Assembly: GCF_012034335.1 (NCBI RefSeq)
Contig: NZ_JAATHJ010000005.1
Span: 62,001-126,000, forward strand
Origin: Alkalicoccus luteus
Lineage (GTDB): Bacteria; Bacillota; Bacilli; Bacillales; Salisediminibacteriaceae
Length of the DNA stretch: 64,000 nucleotides
Direction of reading: 5' to 3'
The translations under genes were made by a program, and so were the position numbers. The notes beneath the pieces are model-generated. The model did no database searches and was not told where the DNA came from. It was given only the letters and a program-made list of their open reading frames with translations. Shown here piece after piece: positions 1 to 6,811 of the stretch (positions are counted from its first letter, which is position 1; every line of letters starts with the position of its first letter).

Positions 1-1
1 A

Positions 2-1066
2 CAGTACGGCGTGGCGCCGTCCTATTTCGTCCAGCGTCAGATCCTCTGGTTCTCGGTCGGAATGGTATTGATGATTTCGGCAATGGTGATCGACTATGAT
101 CTGTTTAAACATTTGTCTATACCGCTTTACGCGGTGAGCATGATTTTACTGGTCGCCACGCACTTATTTGGAATTGAAGTGAACGGCGCTCAAAGGTGGC
201 TCGGCATACCGGGTGTGTTTACGTTTCAGCCGTCGGAATTCGTCAAGATTTTCATCTTAATCTCGCTGGCGCATCTGCTGTTCACGATTACGCGGGCACC
301 CCGGCCGAAAACATTTAAATCAGACGTGATTGTTGTTGCCAAAATACTGGGTGTCGGGCTTCCGCCATTCGCGTTTATTCTGATTCAGCCGGACCTTGGA
401 ACAGCACTCGTCATCATGGCCATGATTGCGATTATGATTCTAATGGCAGGGGTCACTTTCCGGATGATTGGTCTGCTCGTAACGCTTGCAGTATCTGCGG
501 TGGCAGGACTTGTCTGGCTTCATAACAATGCGTTTGAATTGTTTACCCAGGTCATCCGACCGCACCAGCTTTCCCGCATATATGCGTGGCTGGACCCTAC
601 AGCGAACATCGGCGGCGAAGGCTACCAGCTGTATCACGCTCTCCAGGGAATAGGGGCAGGTCAGCTTTACGGCAGCGGCTTCACTCAGGGAGTTAAATCA
701 CAGAGCGGTGTTATTCCGGAGCTTCATACAGATTTTATTTTCACGGTGATTGCCGAGGAGTTCGGATTCATTGGAGCTACTGTGCTGATGGTGATTTACT
801 TTCTGCTGCTGTACAGGATGGTGTTGATCGCATTCACGTGCAACAATTCATTTGGGACATATTTAACGGCAGGTGTTGTCGGACTGCTCGTGTTTCAGAT
901 TTTCCAGAATGTCGGCATGACGATCGGCGTTGTTCCGATTACAGGGCTCGCACTTCCATTTATCAGCTATGGGGGAAGTGCACTCGTCACAAATATGCTC
1001 GCGATTGGTATTGTGCTGAATGTGAACATACGAACGAAGCACTACATGTTTGGCGAAGAAGAATAA
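2..1066 (+). CDS. RodA/FtsW/SpoVE-family (SEDS) peptidoglycan polymerase, 5' end cut by window
   Basis: Polytopic membrane protein of the SEDS family, the glycosyltransferases that polymerise lipid II for cell elongation or division with a partner class B PBP. The frame is open from the first bases (QYGVAPSYFVQRQ), so the N-terminus lies outside the window. Family marks seen: the FQPSEF motif near the start, the WLDPTAN segment in the large extracellular loop that carries the essential Asp of the family, GEGYQLYHALQGIGAGQLYGSG, and the C-terminal PFISYGGSALV motif. Overall it is nearer RodA than FtsW, but which paralogue it is cannot be settled from this fragment. A pseudouridine synthase gene follows 68 bp later on the same strand. 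Confidence 0.9.
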   Translation, partial: QYGVAPSYFVQRQILWFSVGMVLMISAMVIDYDLFKHLSIPLYAVSMILLVATHLFGIEVNGAQRWLGIPGVFTFQPSEFVKIFILISLAHLLFTITRAPRPKTFKSDVIVVAKILGVGLPPFAFILIQPDLGTALVIMAMIAIMILMAGVTFRMIGLLVTLAVSAVAGLVWLHNNAFELFTQVIRPHQLSRIYAWLDPTANIGGEGYQLYHALQGIGAGQLYGSGFTQGVKSQSGVIPELHTDFIFTVIAEEFGFIGATVLMVIYFLLLYRMVLIAFTCNNSFGTYLTAGVVGLLVFQIFQNVGMTIGVVPITGLALPFISYGGSALVTNMLAIGIVLNVNIRTKHYMFGEEE

Positions 1067-1076
1067 GGAAAGGCAG

Positions 1077-1102
1077 AGGCTTCGGGGCGTTCCCTGGAGC
1101 CT
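1077..1102 (+). terminator. Weak stem-loop after the SEDS gene
   Basis: An 11-bp stem with two G-T pairs (AGGCTTCGGGG / CCCTGGAGCCT) and a 4-nt loop, followed by only TTTA. It could be a weak terminator between the SEDS gene and the pseudouridine synthase gene, allowing partial read-through. Confidence 0.4.
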
Positions 1103-1134
1103 TTAGCTCATCGTTATAGTAGGAGGGCAACACC

Positions 1135-1836
1135 ATGAGAGCAGACAAACTGCTGGCTAATCTGGGGTACGGATCCAGGAAAGATGTAATAAAACTTTTC
1201 AGACAGAAAGCGTTAACTGTCGATGGAGAAGCAGTGACGAATGGAAAAACGCACGTGTATCCAGATAAACAGACGCTCGAAGTATTCGGAGAAGAGGTTA
1301 CGTACAAAGAATATATTTATTTAATGATGAATAAGCCCGATGGTTTGTTATCGGCTACAGAAGATGCGGTGCAGGAAACTGTCGTGGATATTCTTGAGCC
1401 GGAGGACCAGCTGTTTGAACCGTTTCCAATTGGCAGACTCGACAAAGATACGACGGGCCTTCTGCTTTTGACGAATGACGGCAAATTGGCACACCGGCTT
1501 ACCTCGCCGAAGCATAAAGTGGATAAAGAATACCGGGTGCACCTGGCCCGTCCTCTCTCCGCAGAAGGCGAACAACGCTTAAAAGAAGGGATGACGCTTG
1601 AAGACGGCCTCGAAACACAGCCGGCGCAGGTCAGCCGTACGGACGATCCACGCGTGATCTTTTTGACCATTCAGGAGGGCAAATATCACCAGGTAAAGCG
1701 AATGATTGCAGCCTGCGGTAGTCATGTCGAGGAGCTGGAACGGGTCAGAATGGGGCCGCTTGTTCTAGATGAGGACCTGGAACGAGGAGCATACAGAGAG
1801 CTTACGGACCAGGAGCTGGCCAGGCTGAAACGCTGA
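1135..1836 (+). CDS. RsuA-family 16S rRNA pseudouridine synthase
   Basis: Converts a specific uridine in rRNA to pseudouridine. The 233-residue protein has an N-terminal S4 RNA-binding domain (about residues 1-60, MRADKLLANLGYGSRKDV) and the RsuA/RluB catalytic domain with the motif GRLDKDTTGLLLLTNDG near residue 102, whose Asp is the catalytic nucleophile in the family. The YHQVKRM segment near residue 186 is also typical. An AGGAGGG Shine-Dalgarno lies about 8 nt before the ATG. It resembles B. subtilis YtzG. Target position (small-subunit type) is inferred from family. Confidence 0.93.
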   Translation: MRADKLLANLGYGSRKDVIKLFRQKALTVDGEAVTNGKTHVYPDKQTLEVFGEEVTYKEYIYLMMNKPDGLLSATEDAVQETVVDILEPEDQLFEPFPIGRLDKDTTGLLLLTNDGKLAHRLTSPKHKVDKEYRVHLARPLSAEGEQRLKEGMTLEDGLETQPAQVSRTDDPRVIFLTIQEGKYHQVKRMIAACGSHVEELERVRMGPLVLDEDLERGAYRELTDQELARLKR

Positions 1837-1863
1837 AGCTTTTACAGCTTTCAAATCAATGAA

Positions 1864-1899
1864 CAAAAAAAAGAAGCTGCGCTCATATAACGCTGCTTC
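1864..1899 (-). terminator. Terminator of the ytzE-like gene
   Basis: On the minus strand GAAGCAGCG and CGCAGCTTC form a 9-bp stem with one mismatch, followed by a run of eight T. It lies directly after the ytzE-like stop codon. It could also stop rightward transcripts from the pseudouridine synthase gene, although the plus strand has no T-run. Confidence 0.7.
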
Positions 1900-1912
1900 G
1901 AGGTATTCGAGA

Positions 1913-2131
1913 TTACGATACTTTTGTTTTTTTACCGGTAGTCGTCCAGACCCCACGCTCAAGCGTGGTGACGAGACCGTTATATTCCAGCACGTTTAAG
2001 TCGCGCTGTATCGTTCGTTCTGTCGTGCCGAACTCTTCCGTGAGTTCTTTCGTCGTCACGTTTCCTTTCTGATTAATGTAGAGATACACAGATTTAATGC
2101 GAGTTAACATACGATCGGTTGACGGCTTCAA
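1913..2131 (-). CDS. ytzE: Small DeoR-type HTH transcriptional regulator (YtzE-like)
   Basis: A 72-residue protein consisting of little more than a DeoR-type winged helix: MLTRIKSVYLYINQKGNVTTKELTEEFG followed by TTERTIQRDLNVLEYNGLV, the recognition helix region. There is no sugar-phosphate sensor domain, so it is a stand-alone DNA-binding module, as in B. subtilis YtzE. The target is unknown. It is transcribed away from the pseudouridine synthase gene and ends at a good terminator. Confidence 0.85.
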   Translation of the reverse strand: MKPSTDRMLTRIKSVYLYINQKGNVTTKELTEEFGTTERTIQRDLNVLEYNGLVTTLERGVWTTTGKKTKVS

Positions 2132-2206
2132 AAAACCACTCCTTCAAGTTTGTTACTCCAGTGTAAATCGCGGACACATCAAGCGCAGAAAGACCAGGAA
2201 GGGCTT

Positions 2207-2392
2207 CTACACGCTTACGTCCACACGTTTTCCGGCATAGGGATGAGGAGCCTCCTGGGCGGCGGAATCCAGTGCTTCAAGCATTTTCATGCTCTGAGCA
2301 GCCTGGGTGGACAGTGTGCTTTGCATCAGGCTTAAGCTTACGGTATGCTGAAGCTTGTTCGTCTGAGTGTTCACCATGGAAGATATATCCAA
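2207..2392 (-). CDS. YjfB-family small putative motility protein
   Basis: A 61-residue protein (MDISSMVNTQTNKLQHTVSLSLMQ, ending HPYAGKRVDVSV) with the layout of the YjfB family: MDI start, a helical Met/Gln-rich middle and a HP-G-x-VDV tail. YjfB proteins are annotated as putative motility proteins, but their biochemical role is unknown. The start is a TTG at 2390-2392. It is chosen because a strong AAAGGAGGGG Shine-Dalgarno lies about 9 nt upstream and the family normally starts MDI. Confidence 0.75.
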   Translation of the reverse strand: MDISSMVNTQTNKLQHTVSLSLMQSTLSTQAAQSMKMLEALDSAAQEAPHPYAGKRVDVSV

Positions 2393-2479
2393 TAGCTTTC
2401 CCCTCCTTTGACGTTTATTTTACCTAAAGTAATCTCTTACGTAAAGCGAATTGAATGTAAAATTCGTAAAACTTTCATG

Positions 2480-2507
2480 AACCGGACGTTAAACGTTCGG
2501 TTTTTAT
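2480..2507 (+). terminator. Orphan plus-strand terminator upstream of the MFS gene
   Basis: AACCGGACG and CGTTCGGTT form a stem with one G-T pair, followed by TTTTTATTG on the plus strand only. The nearest upstream plus-strand gene ends at 1836, with two minus-strand genes in between, so no annotated gene needs it. It may be an attenuator in the MFS leader or the end of an unannotated RNA antisense to the yjfB-like gene. Confidence 0.6.
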
Positions 2508-2581
2508 TGTGGGAATGCCGTGTTCGTTGACGTATACTGGTAATCGTCATGCAAAATACATAGAAAGTCAGGGATGTACTT

Positions 2582-3751
2582 ATGAAACAACGTAATCCGG
2601 TTTTTCATATGAAAGGCTATTTCTTTTTCATTTATTTTGGATTTGGCGGGCTTTTTCCGCTGCTTACCGTATATCTGCAGGATGAGGTGCAGCTGAGTGG
2701 AGCGCAGATTGGTGTGATCACTTCCATCGGGCCGATCGTCATGATCCTGATCCAGCCGCTGTGGGGGATGCTGAGCGACTACACAAAGCGGCCGAAGCTG
2801 CTGTTAACTGTCGCCTCAATTGGAGCCGGTGTTTCCGGTTTTACTTATTTATTTGCTCAGGAGTACCTGATGTTCGTGCTTACGGCGTCAATGATCGCGC
2901 TTTTCCAAAGCGCACTCATTCCGCTTTCAGACAGCATTGCGATGAATTATACGAAGCGCGAGGGCGGAGACTACGGCCGGATCCGGATGTGGGGGGCTGT
3001 CGGATTTGCCGTTGCCGTATGGATTATGGGAAATGCCTCTGATCTGTTTGGTCTGGAAGTGATCTTTTATGGATTTGCTGTTGTTATGTTTGCAGGAGCT
3101 TTCTTTTCACGGCATATGCCGAACGAGGCAGGATCCGCGGTTGTTGATGTCCGGGGCGGACTGAAGCGGCTGATGAAAGTAAAAGGCTTTCCGCTGTTTT
3201 TAATTATTACGTTTCTCGTATACGGTCCGATTATGGCGAACAACTTTTACTTTGGTGTGCTGATTCAGTTTGCAGGTGGAACGCTTGCAGGGGTCGGCTT
3301 TGCATTCCTGCTGGCAGCAGGCAGCGAAGTGCCGTTTATGCGCTGGGCAGGAGCCTGGATACAGCGCCGCGGAATCCTGACGATTTTATTTGCGGCTGCC
3401 TTCATTTCCGGGGTGCGCTGGATTTTTTACTCCTTTGAGCCGGATCCTGTATGGATCTACGCCACAACGATCATGCAGGGCTTCAGCATCGGGCTGTTTG
3501 TACCTGCTGCACTGCAGTACGTGACAGACATAGCTCCAGCTGAAGTAAAAGCAACAGCAGTAGCTGTATACGCTGCTGTCGGAAACGGCGTCGGTGCCTT
3601 TTTCTTCAGTATGTCAGCGGGACTCCTAATCGACCTCCATTCCATTCTGGCAGTCTATTTATTTTACGGCATCATGACACTGTCTGGTGCACTGCTATTA
3701 TTTCTGCTGGCATGGCGACAGCCGCACGTCGTAAAAAAAGAAACTGCATAA
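2582..3751 (+). CDS. MFS transporter (MFS_1-like, nucleoside/sugar-symporter type)
   Basis: A 389-residue integral membrane protein with about 12 hydrophobic helices. The loop after helix 2 reads PLWGMLSDYTKRPK, which matches the conserved MFS loop G-x-x-x-D-x-x-x-R-[KR], and YGRIRMWGAVGFA marks the start of helix 5 as in MFS_1-like (HcaT/YwbF type) proteins. Substrate cannot be named. The ATG has only a weak ribosome-binding site (AGTCAGGGATGTACTT). The gene is alone: an orphan terminator precedes it and a bidirectional one follows. Confidence 0.85.
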   Translation: MKQRNPVFHMKGYFFFIYFGFGGLFPLLTVYLQDEVQLSGAQIGVITSIGPIVMILIQPLWGMLSDYTKRPKLLLTVASIGAGVSGFTYLFAQEYLMFVLTASMIALFQSALIPLSDSIAMNYTKREGGDYGRIRMWGAVGFAVAVWIMGNASDLFGLEVIFYGFAVVMFAGAFFSRHMPNEAGSAVVDVRGGLKRLMKVKGFPLFLIITFLVYGPIMANNFYFGVLIQFAGGTLAGVGFAFLLAAGSEVPFMRWAGAWIQRRGILTILFAAAFISGVRWIFYSFEPDPVWIYATTIMQGFSIGLFVPAALQYVTDIAPAEVKATAVAVYAAVGNGVGAFFFSMSAGLLIDLHSILAVYLFYGIMTLSGALLLFLLAWRQPHVVKKETA

Positions 3752-3846
3752 CGGAAAAAGAAGAAATCCGGGCAGAAAGAAAAGGGAATCATCCGGGTTT
3801 AAGGACAACATCTGCGTCTGAACTTTAATTAAAGAAAGACTATAGA

Positions 3847-3884
3847 AAAAACCGGCGATCAAAAAATGATTGCCGGTTTTATTC
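3847..3884. terminator. Bidirectional terminator between MFS gene and cysK
   Basis: A long stem (AAAACCGGCGATCA paired with TGATTGCCGGTTTT, one wobble) with T-rich flanks in both directions separates the convergent MFS and cysteine synthase genes. Confidence 0.85.
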
Positions 3885-3891
3885 ATCATGT

Positions 3892-4827
3892 TCAGTCGAA
3901 TTGAAACAAGTCTGTACTTAAATAGCGTTCACCGGTGTCACAGGCAATGGCAATGATAACATCGTCAGGACCAAAGTTTTTTGCCGTTTCCATTGCTGCA
4001 TAGCAGGCTGCGCCGGAGGATGGGCCGACGAGAATGCCTTCTTCTCTTGCCAGTCCCCGTGCCGCTTCATACGCGTCTTCATCGGAAATTTGATGAATGC
4101 GGCCGTAAACCTCTTCGTTCAGAATGGGAGGAACAAAGCCTGGAGACGTACCGACAAGCTTATGCGGGCCGGGTTTGCCACCAGAAAGGACCGGTGATCC
4201 TTTCGGTTCTACGACATGAATTTCAATATCCGGATAAGATTTACGAAGCTCCTCGCCCGTTCCCGTGATCGTTCCTCCAGTACCTGATGTCGCTACAAAT
4301 GCAGCGAATTGGCCATCGATCTGCTTCATTGCTTCTTCAATCTCCACAGCCGTCGTCTTTCGGTGCGCATCCGGATTAGCTCCATTTTCAAACTGCATCG
4401 GCATAAAGCCGTTTGGTATTTCTTCTGTCAGCTGACGAGCCTTTTCGATGGCGCCCGGCATTTTTTTATCTCCGGGTGTAAGAACGACTTCAGCCCCATA
4501 TGCTTTTAAAAGGTTTATTCGCTCCTGTGACATCGTATCGGGCATCGTTAAAATAGCTCGATAGCCTTTTGCGGCCGCGTTCATTGCAAGACCGATGCCG
4601 GTATTGCCTGAAGTTGGTTCAATGATGACAGAGTCAGGATGCAGGATTCCGTCCTTTTCTGCCTGTTCAATCATATTGGAAGCGGCTCTGTCTTTAACGC
4701 TGCCGCTTGGATTCATGAATTCAAGCTTAAGATATACTTGTGCTCCATCAGCATCGGGAAGTCGCTGAAGCTTAACGAGAGGCGTGTCCCCGATCAGTTC
4801 ATCCATATAGTTAACTACTCTGCTCAA
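3892..4827 (-). CDS. cysK: Cysteine synthase (O-acetylserine sulfhydrylase)
   Basis: A PLP enzyme that makes cysteine from O-acetylserine and sulfide. The 311-residue length is usual. The Schiff-base Lys is in NPSGSVKDRAA (about residue 45), the substrate loop is PTSGNTGIG (about residue 72), the phosphate-binding loop is TSGTGGTITGTG (about residue 180), and the C-terminal GPSSGAA motif is present. It occupies the position of B. subtilis YtkP, a CysK paralogue, so it may be the second copy rather than the housekeeping one. Monocistronic between a bidirectional terminator and the divergent thpR gene. Confidence 0.93.
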   Translation of the reverse strand: MSRVVNYMDELIGDTPLVKLQRLPDADGAQVYLKLEFMNPSGSVKDRAASNMIEQAEKDGILHPDSVIIEPTSGNTGIGLAMNAAAKGYRAILTMPDTMSQERINLLKAYGAEVVLTPGDKKMPGAIEKARQLTEEIPNGFMPMQFENGANPDAHRKTTAVEIEEAMKQIDGQFAAFVATSGTGGTITGTGEELRKSYPDIEIHVVEPKGSPVLSGGKPGPHKLVGTSPGFVPPILNEEVYGRIHQISDEDAYEAARGLAREEGILVGPSSGAACYAAMETAKNFGPDDVIIAIACDTGERYLSTDLFQFD

Positions 4828-4859
4828 GCCGGTTCACCCTTTCTAAAACGAAGTATTTT

Positions 4860-4909
4860 TATCAGTATGCTTACTCTATCAGTATAGCACAGCCACTCAG
4901 CGGGATAAA
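4860..4909 (-). promoter_or_regulatory. Candidate cysK promoter with a duplicated 9-mer
   Basis: On the minus strand TGCTATACT (4881-4889) reads as an extended -10 element, about 55 bp upstream of the cysK start, with only a poor -35 (TTTATC). The 9-mer TATCAGTAT occurs twice on the plus strand (4860-4868 and 4877-4885), 17 bp apart start to start. One copy overlaps the -10, so the repeat may be an operator. Confidence 0.4.
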
Positions 4910-4988
4910 TGCGGCCGTTCGGTGGAGGTTTTTCTGGCCCCTGAGAGAGGAATAGGAAAAACAGATGGAAGTGAAAGAGGTGAAAATC

Positions 4989-5534
4989 ATGTCAGCGCAT
5001 TATTTTCTCGGGTTTCATGCCGATATAACGGTCAGGGAGAAAGCCGTACAGATGCAGCATAAGCTGCAGGCAGCCGATTATTTCCGACACCTGACTGGTC
5101 CGCAGGATTTTCATGTCACGCTCCTTTTTTTGGGAGGCTGGGTGCAGGGCAGGAGGGAGAAGCTGTGGACACAATTACAGGATAAACAGCTGCCGGCTTT
5201 CTCACTTACGTTCAGCCGGTATGCTGTTTTTGGAAGATCCGAGAGGCCGCGAGTGCTTTTTCTGCGGCCAGATCCGGAAGGAGCTCTGGATGAGATCTAC
5301 CAAACCGTGATCCGGGAAGCAGCCAGGCTCGACTTTCCCGTGCCTGCAAGAGGATATCACCCGCACCTGACGTTAGCCAAAAAAGCAGGAAAGCGTCCGT
5401 TTCCCGAACCGGTGTACGGCGATATGGAGCCGGTGACGATGCCGGTTCAAAAGTTAACGTTATATAAAGTCCGGCCTGAAAGCAATCCGCGTTACCAAGC
5501 CGAAAAAACAATCGATTTAGGTGAAAGGAGGTAA
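4989..5534 (+). CDS. thpR: RNA 2',3'-cyclic phosphodiesterase (ThpR/LigT family)
   Basis: Two-histidine phosphoesterase that opens 2',3'-cyclic phosphate ends of RNA. The two HxT motifs are visible: FHVTLLFLGG (about residue 40) and YHPHLTLAKK (about residue 130). The ATG at 4989 is preferred because AGAGGTG lies 8 nt upstream and MSAHYFLGFHA fits the family N-terminus. An upstream ATG at 4965 would add eight residues. It equals B. subtilis YtlP and is followed 4 bp later by the ytlQ-like gene, whose Shine-Dalgarno overlaps its 3' end. Confidence 0.9.
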   Translation: MSAHYFLGFHADITVREKAVQMQHKLQAADYFRHLTGPQDFHVTLLFLGGWVQGRREKLWTQLQDKQLPAFSLTFSRYAVFGRSERPRVLFLRPDPEGALDEIYQTVIREAARLDFPVPARGYHPHLTLAKKAGKRPFPEPVYGDMEPVTMPVQKLTLYKVRPESNPRYQAEKTIDLGERR

Positions 5535-5538
5535 GCAG

Positions 5539-6462
5539 ATGGCGCAGCTCGTCAAACTTGCTGATTACGTATCACGTTACGAAATAGACATTTACCGTTA
5601 CCCGAGCCGCTATGTACGTTTAAAAAAAGAACGATGGCAGCGGATTAAAGCCGACTGGGAAGCAACGAGGCGTGAGGGAGAGGGACCTCTGTTTCAGCAT
5701 TACGAAGAAAAAGGAGCATGGCAAAAAGCTCGTACGCTGTTTTCAAAAAGCTGGAAAAAGAGAACGCAGGAGGAGATGGACCTCCCGTCAAACTGGGAGC
5801 TCAGGCATCAGTCTGTAGAGGCTTTGCGGGAGCAGTTTGTCAGGGAATTGCTGTCTTTTCAGCTGAACTGGGCGAGTTCCACAGTATCAGAGATCTCGAC
5901 AGTTCATCCGTCTCACCGGAAAGACTCTTTGCTGAAATGGTTTCTCACTGATTTTCCTGATACATTTTTTCTGTTCTACGAGCCGGTGCTGATCGCCGGA
6001 CAGGCACCGGTTGAATGCGACACGCTGCTGCTGACGCCGAATGAGCTCTGGGTGCTTCACGTACTTCCCGGAGATGGAACGACCATATACTCCTCACAAG
6101 GAACACGCTACTGGGAAAAACGCGAAGGAGAAACCCGTGAGACGGTTTTACATCCTTCCTTATCCATACGCCGAACGGTAACGGTATTGCAAAATATTCT
6201 GAAGGGCAGCGGGATGAAACTGAAAACAGCCGTTATTTGTCCGGAAGGCTATATTGATACTGGAAAAAGCAGCAGGCTTGAATTTTATGACAGGCGGTCA
6301 ATGTCCAAGTTTCAGGAGAGTCTCAGCAAAATGACAACGCCGATTAAAGCCGATCAGCTGAAGGCTGCAGAACAGCTGCTGGATGCAGGGCTGACCGTAT
6401 CAGAAAACAGAATGGATGCCGAACCGGAAAATGCCGTTGATTCAGAAGAAGAATTCCGTTAA
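5539..6462 (+). CDS. YtlQ-like protein, possible NERD-type nuclease-related domain
   Basis: A 307-residue soluble protein. The first 120 residues are Arg/Lys/Trp-rich and probably helical. The second half (LIAGQAPVECDTLLLTPNELWVLHV ... KTAVICPEGY) looks like the beta-rich core of a NERD-type nuclease fold, in which a buried Asp (here ECDTLLL) is expected, but the assignment is from pattern only. Start chosen at 5539: AAAGGAGGT is 7 nt upstream. It follows thpR as ytlQ follows ytlP in B. subtilis, so the pair is probably one operon. Function unknown. Confidence 0.7.
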   Translation: MAQLVKLADYVSRYEIDIYRYPSRYVRLKKERWQRIKADWEATRREGEGPLFQHYEEKGAWQKARTLFSKSWKKRTQEEMDLPSNWELRHQSVEALREQFVRELLSFQLNWASSTVSEISTVHPSHRKDSLLKWFLTDFPDTFFLFYEPVLIAGQAPVECDTLLLTPNELWVLHVLPGDGTTIYSSQGTRYWEKREGETRETVLHPSLSIRRTVTVLQNILKGSGMKLKTAVICPEGYIDTGKSSRLEFYDRRSMSKFQESLSKMTTPIKADQLKAAEQLLDAGLTVSENRMDAEPENAVDSEEEFR

Positions 6463-6503
6463 GATGAATAAGGCACTTACCAGTATGAAGGAGCGGAATC
6501 CTT

Positions 6504-6737
6504 TTGATGACATTTACAGCAATAACGTATATCCGCCGCGCCCCGGATTGGAACGGCGGCTTTGGTGTGGAACTGCTGATGGACGGAGAAGCATATTTTT
6601 ATGAAAATATGCACGCGCTTCGGCAGTCATGTCATGACAACACTGTGTTTTTCATTTGCCCGCCGATGGCAGATGAAGAGTTTGACGAAATCAATGAGCA
6701 CGTCATCAGAATGCAGGATGAACAATTTCCGGGCTGA
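6504..6737 (+). CDS. Small hypothetical protein
   Basis: A 77-residue protein with no recognised domain (WNGGFGVELLMDGEAYFYENMHALRQSC, then FFICPPMADEEFDEINEHVIRMQ). The composition is that of a real globular protein. AAGGAG at 6488-6493 lies about 10 nt before a TTG at 6504 and 13 nt before an ATG at 6507. The overlapping frame starting at ATG 6464 is shorter and its composition becomes Arg-rich, so it is less likely. It sits 41 bp after the ytlQ-like gene, probably in the same transcript, and ends at a strong terminator. Confidence 0.6.
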   Translation: MMTFTAITYIRRAPDWNGGFGVELLMDGEAYFYENMHALRQSCHDNTVFFICPPMADEEFDEINEHVIRMQDEQFPG

Positions 6738-6766
6738 TCCAGTCTATGAATGACGATGACAAAAAG

Positions 6767-6806
6767 ACCGGCAGGAAGCATTTTGCTTCCTGCTGGTTTT
6801 TTTCTG
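6767..6806. terminator. Bidirectional terminator between the hypothetical gene and glgP
   Basis: Perfect 10-bp stem (GCAGGAAGCA / TGCTTCCTGC, loop TTT), extended by ACCG/TGGT, with TTTTTTT on the plus side and TCTTTTTG on the minus side. It ends both the rightward transcript and the glg operon. Confidence 0.9.
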
Positions 6807-6811
6807 AAGTT

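Noticed and set aside
1950-2131. Possible CRISPR or other short-repeat array
   Set aside because: No regularly spaced repeats were found here or elsewhere in the window apart from the element family.
6416-6604. Overlapping 62-codon frame (or its ATG at 6464) before the 77-residue gene
   Set aside because: Becomes Arg-rich and ends early. The 77-residue frame has better composition and an AAGGAG at workable spacing.
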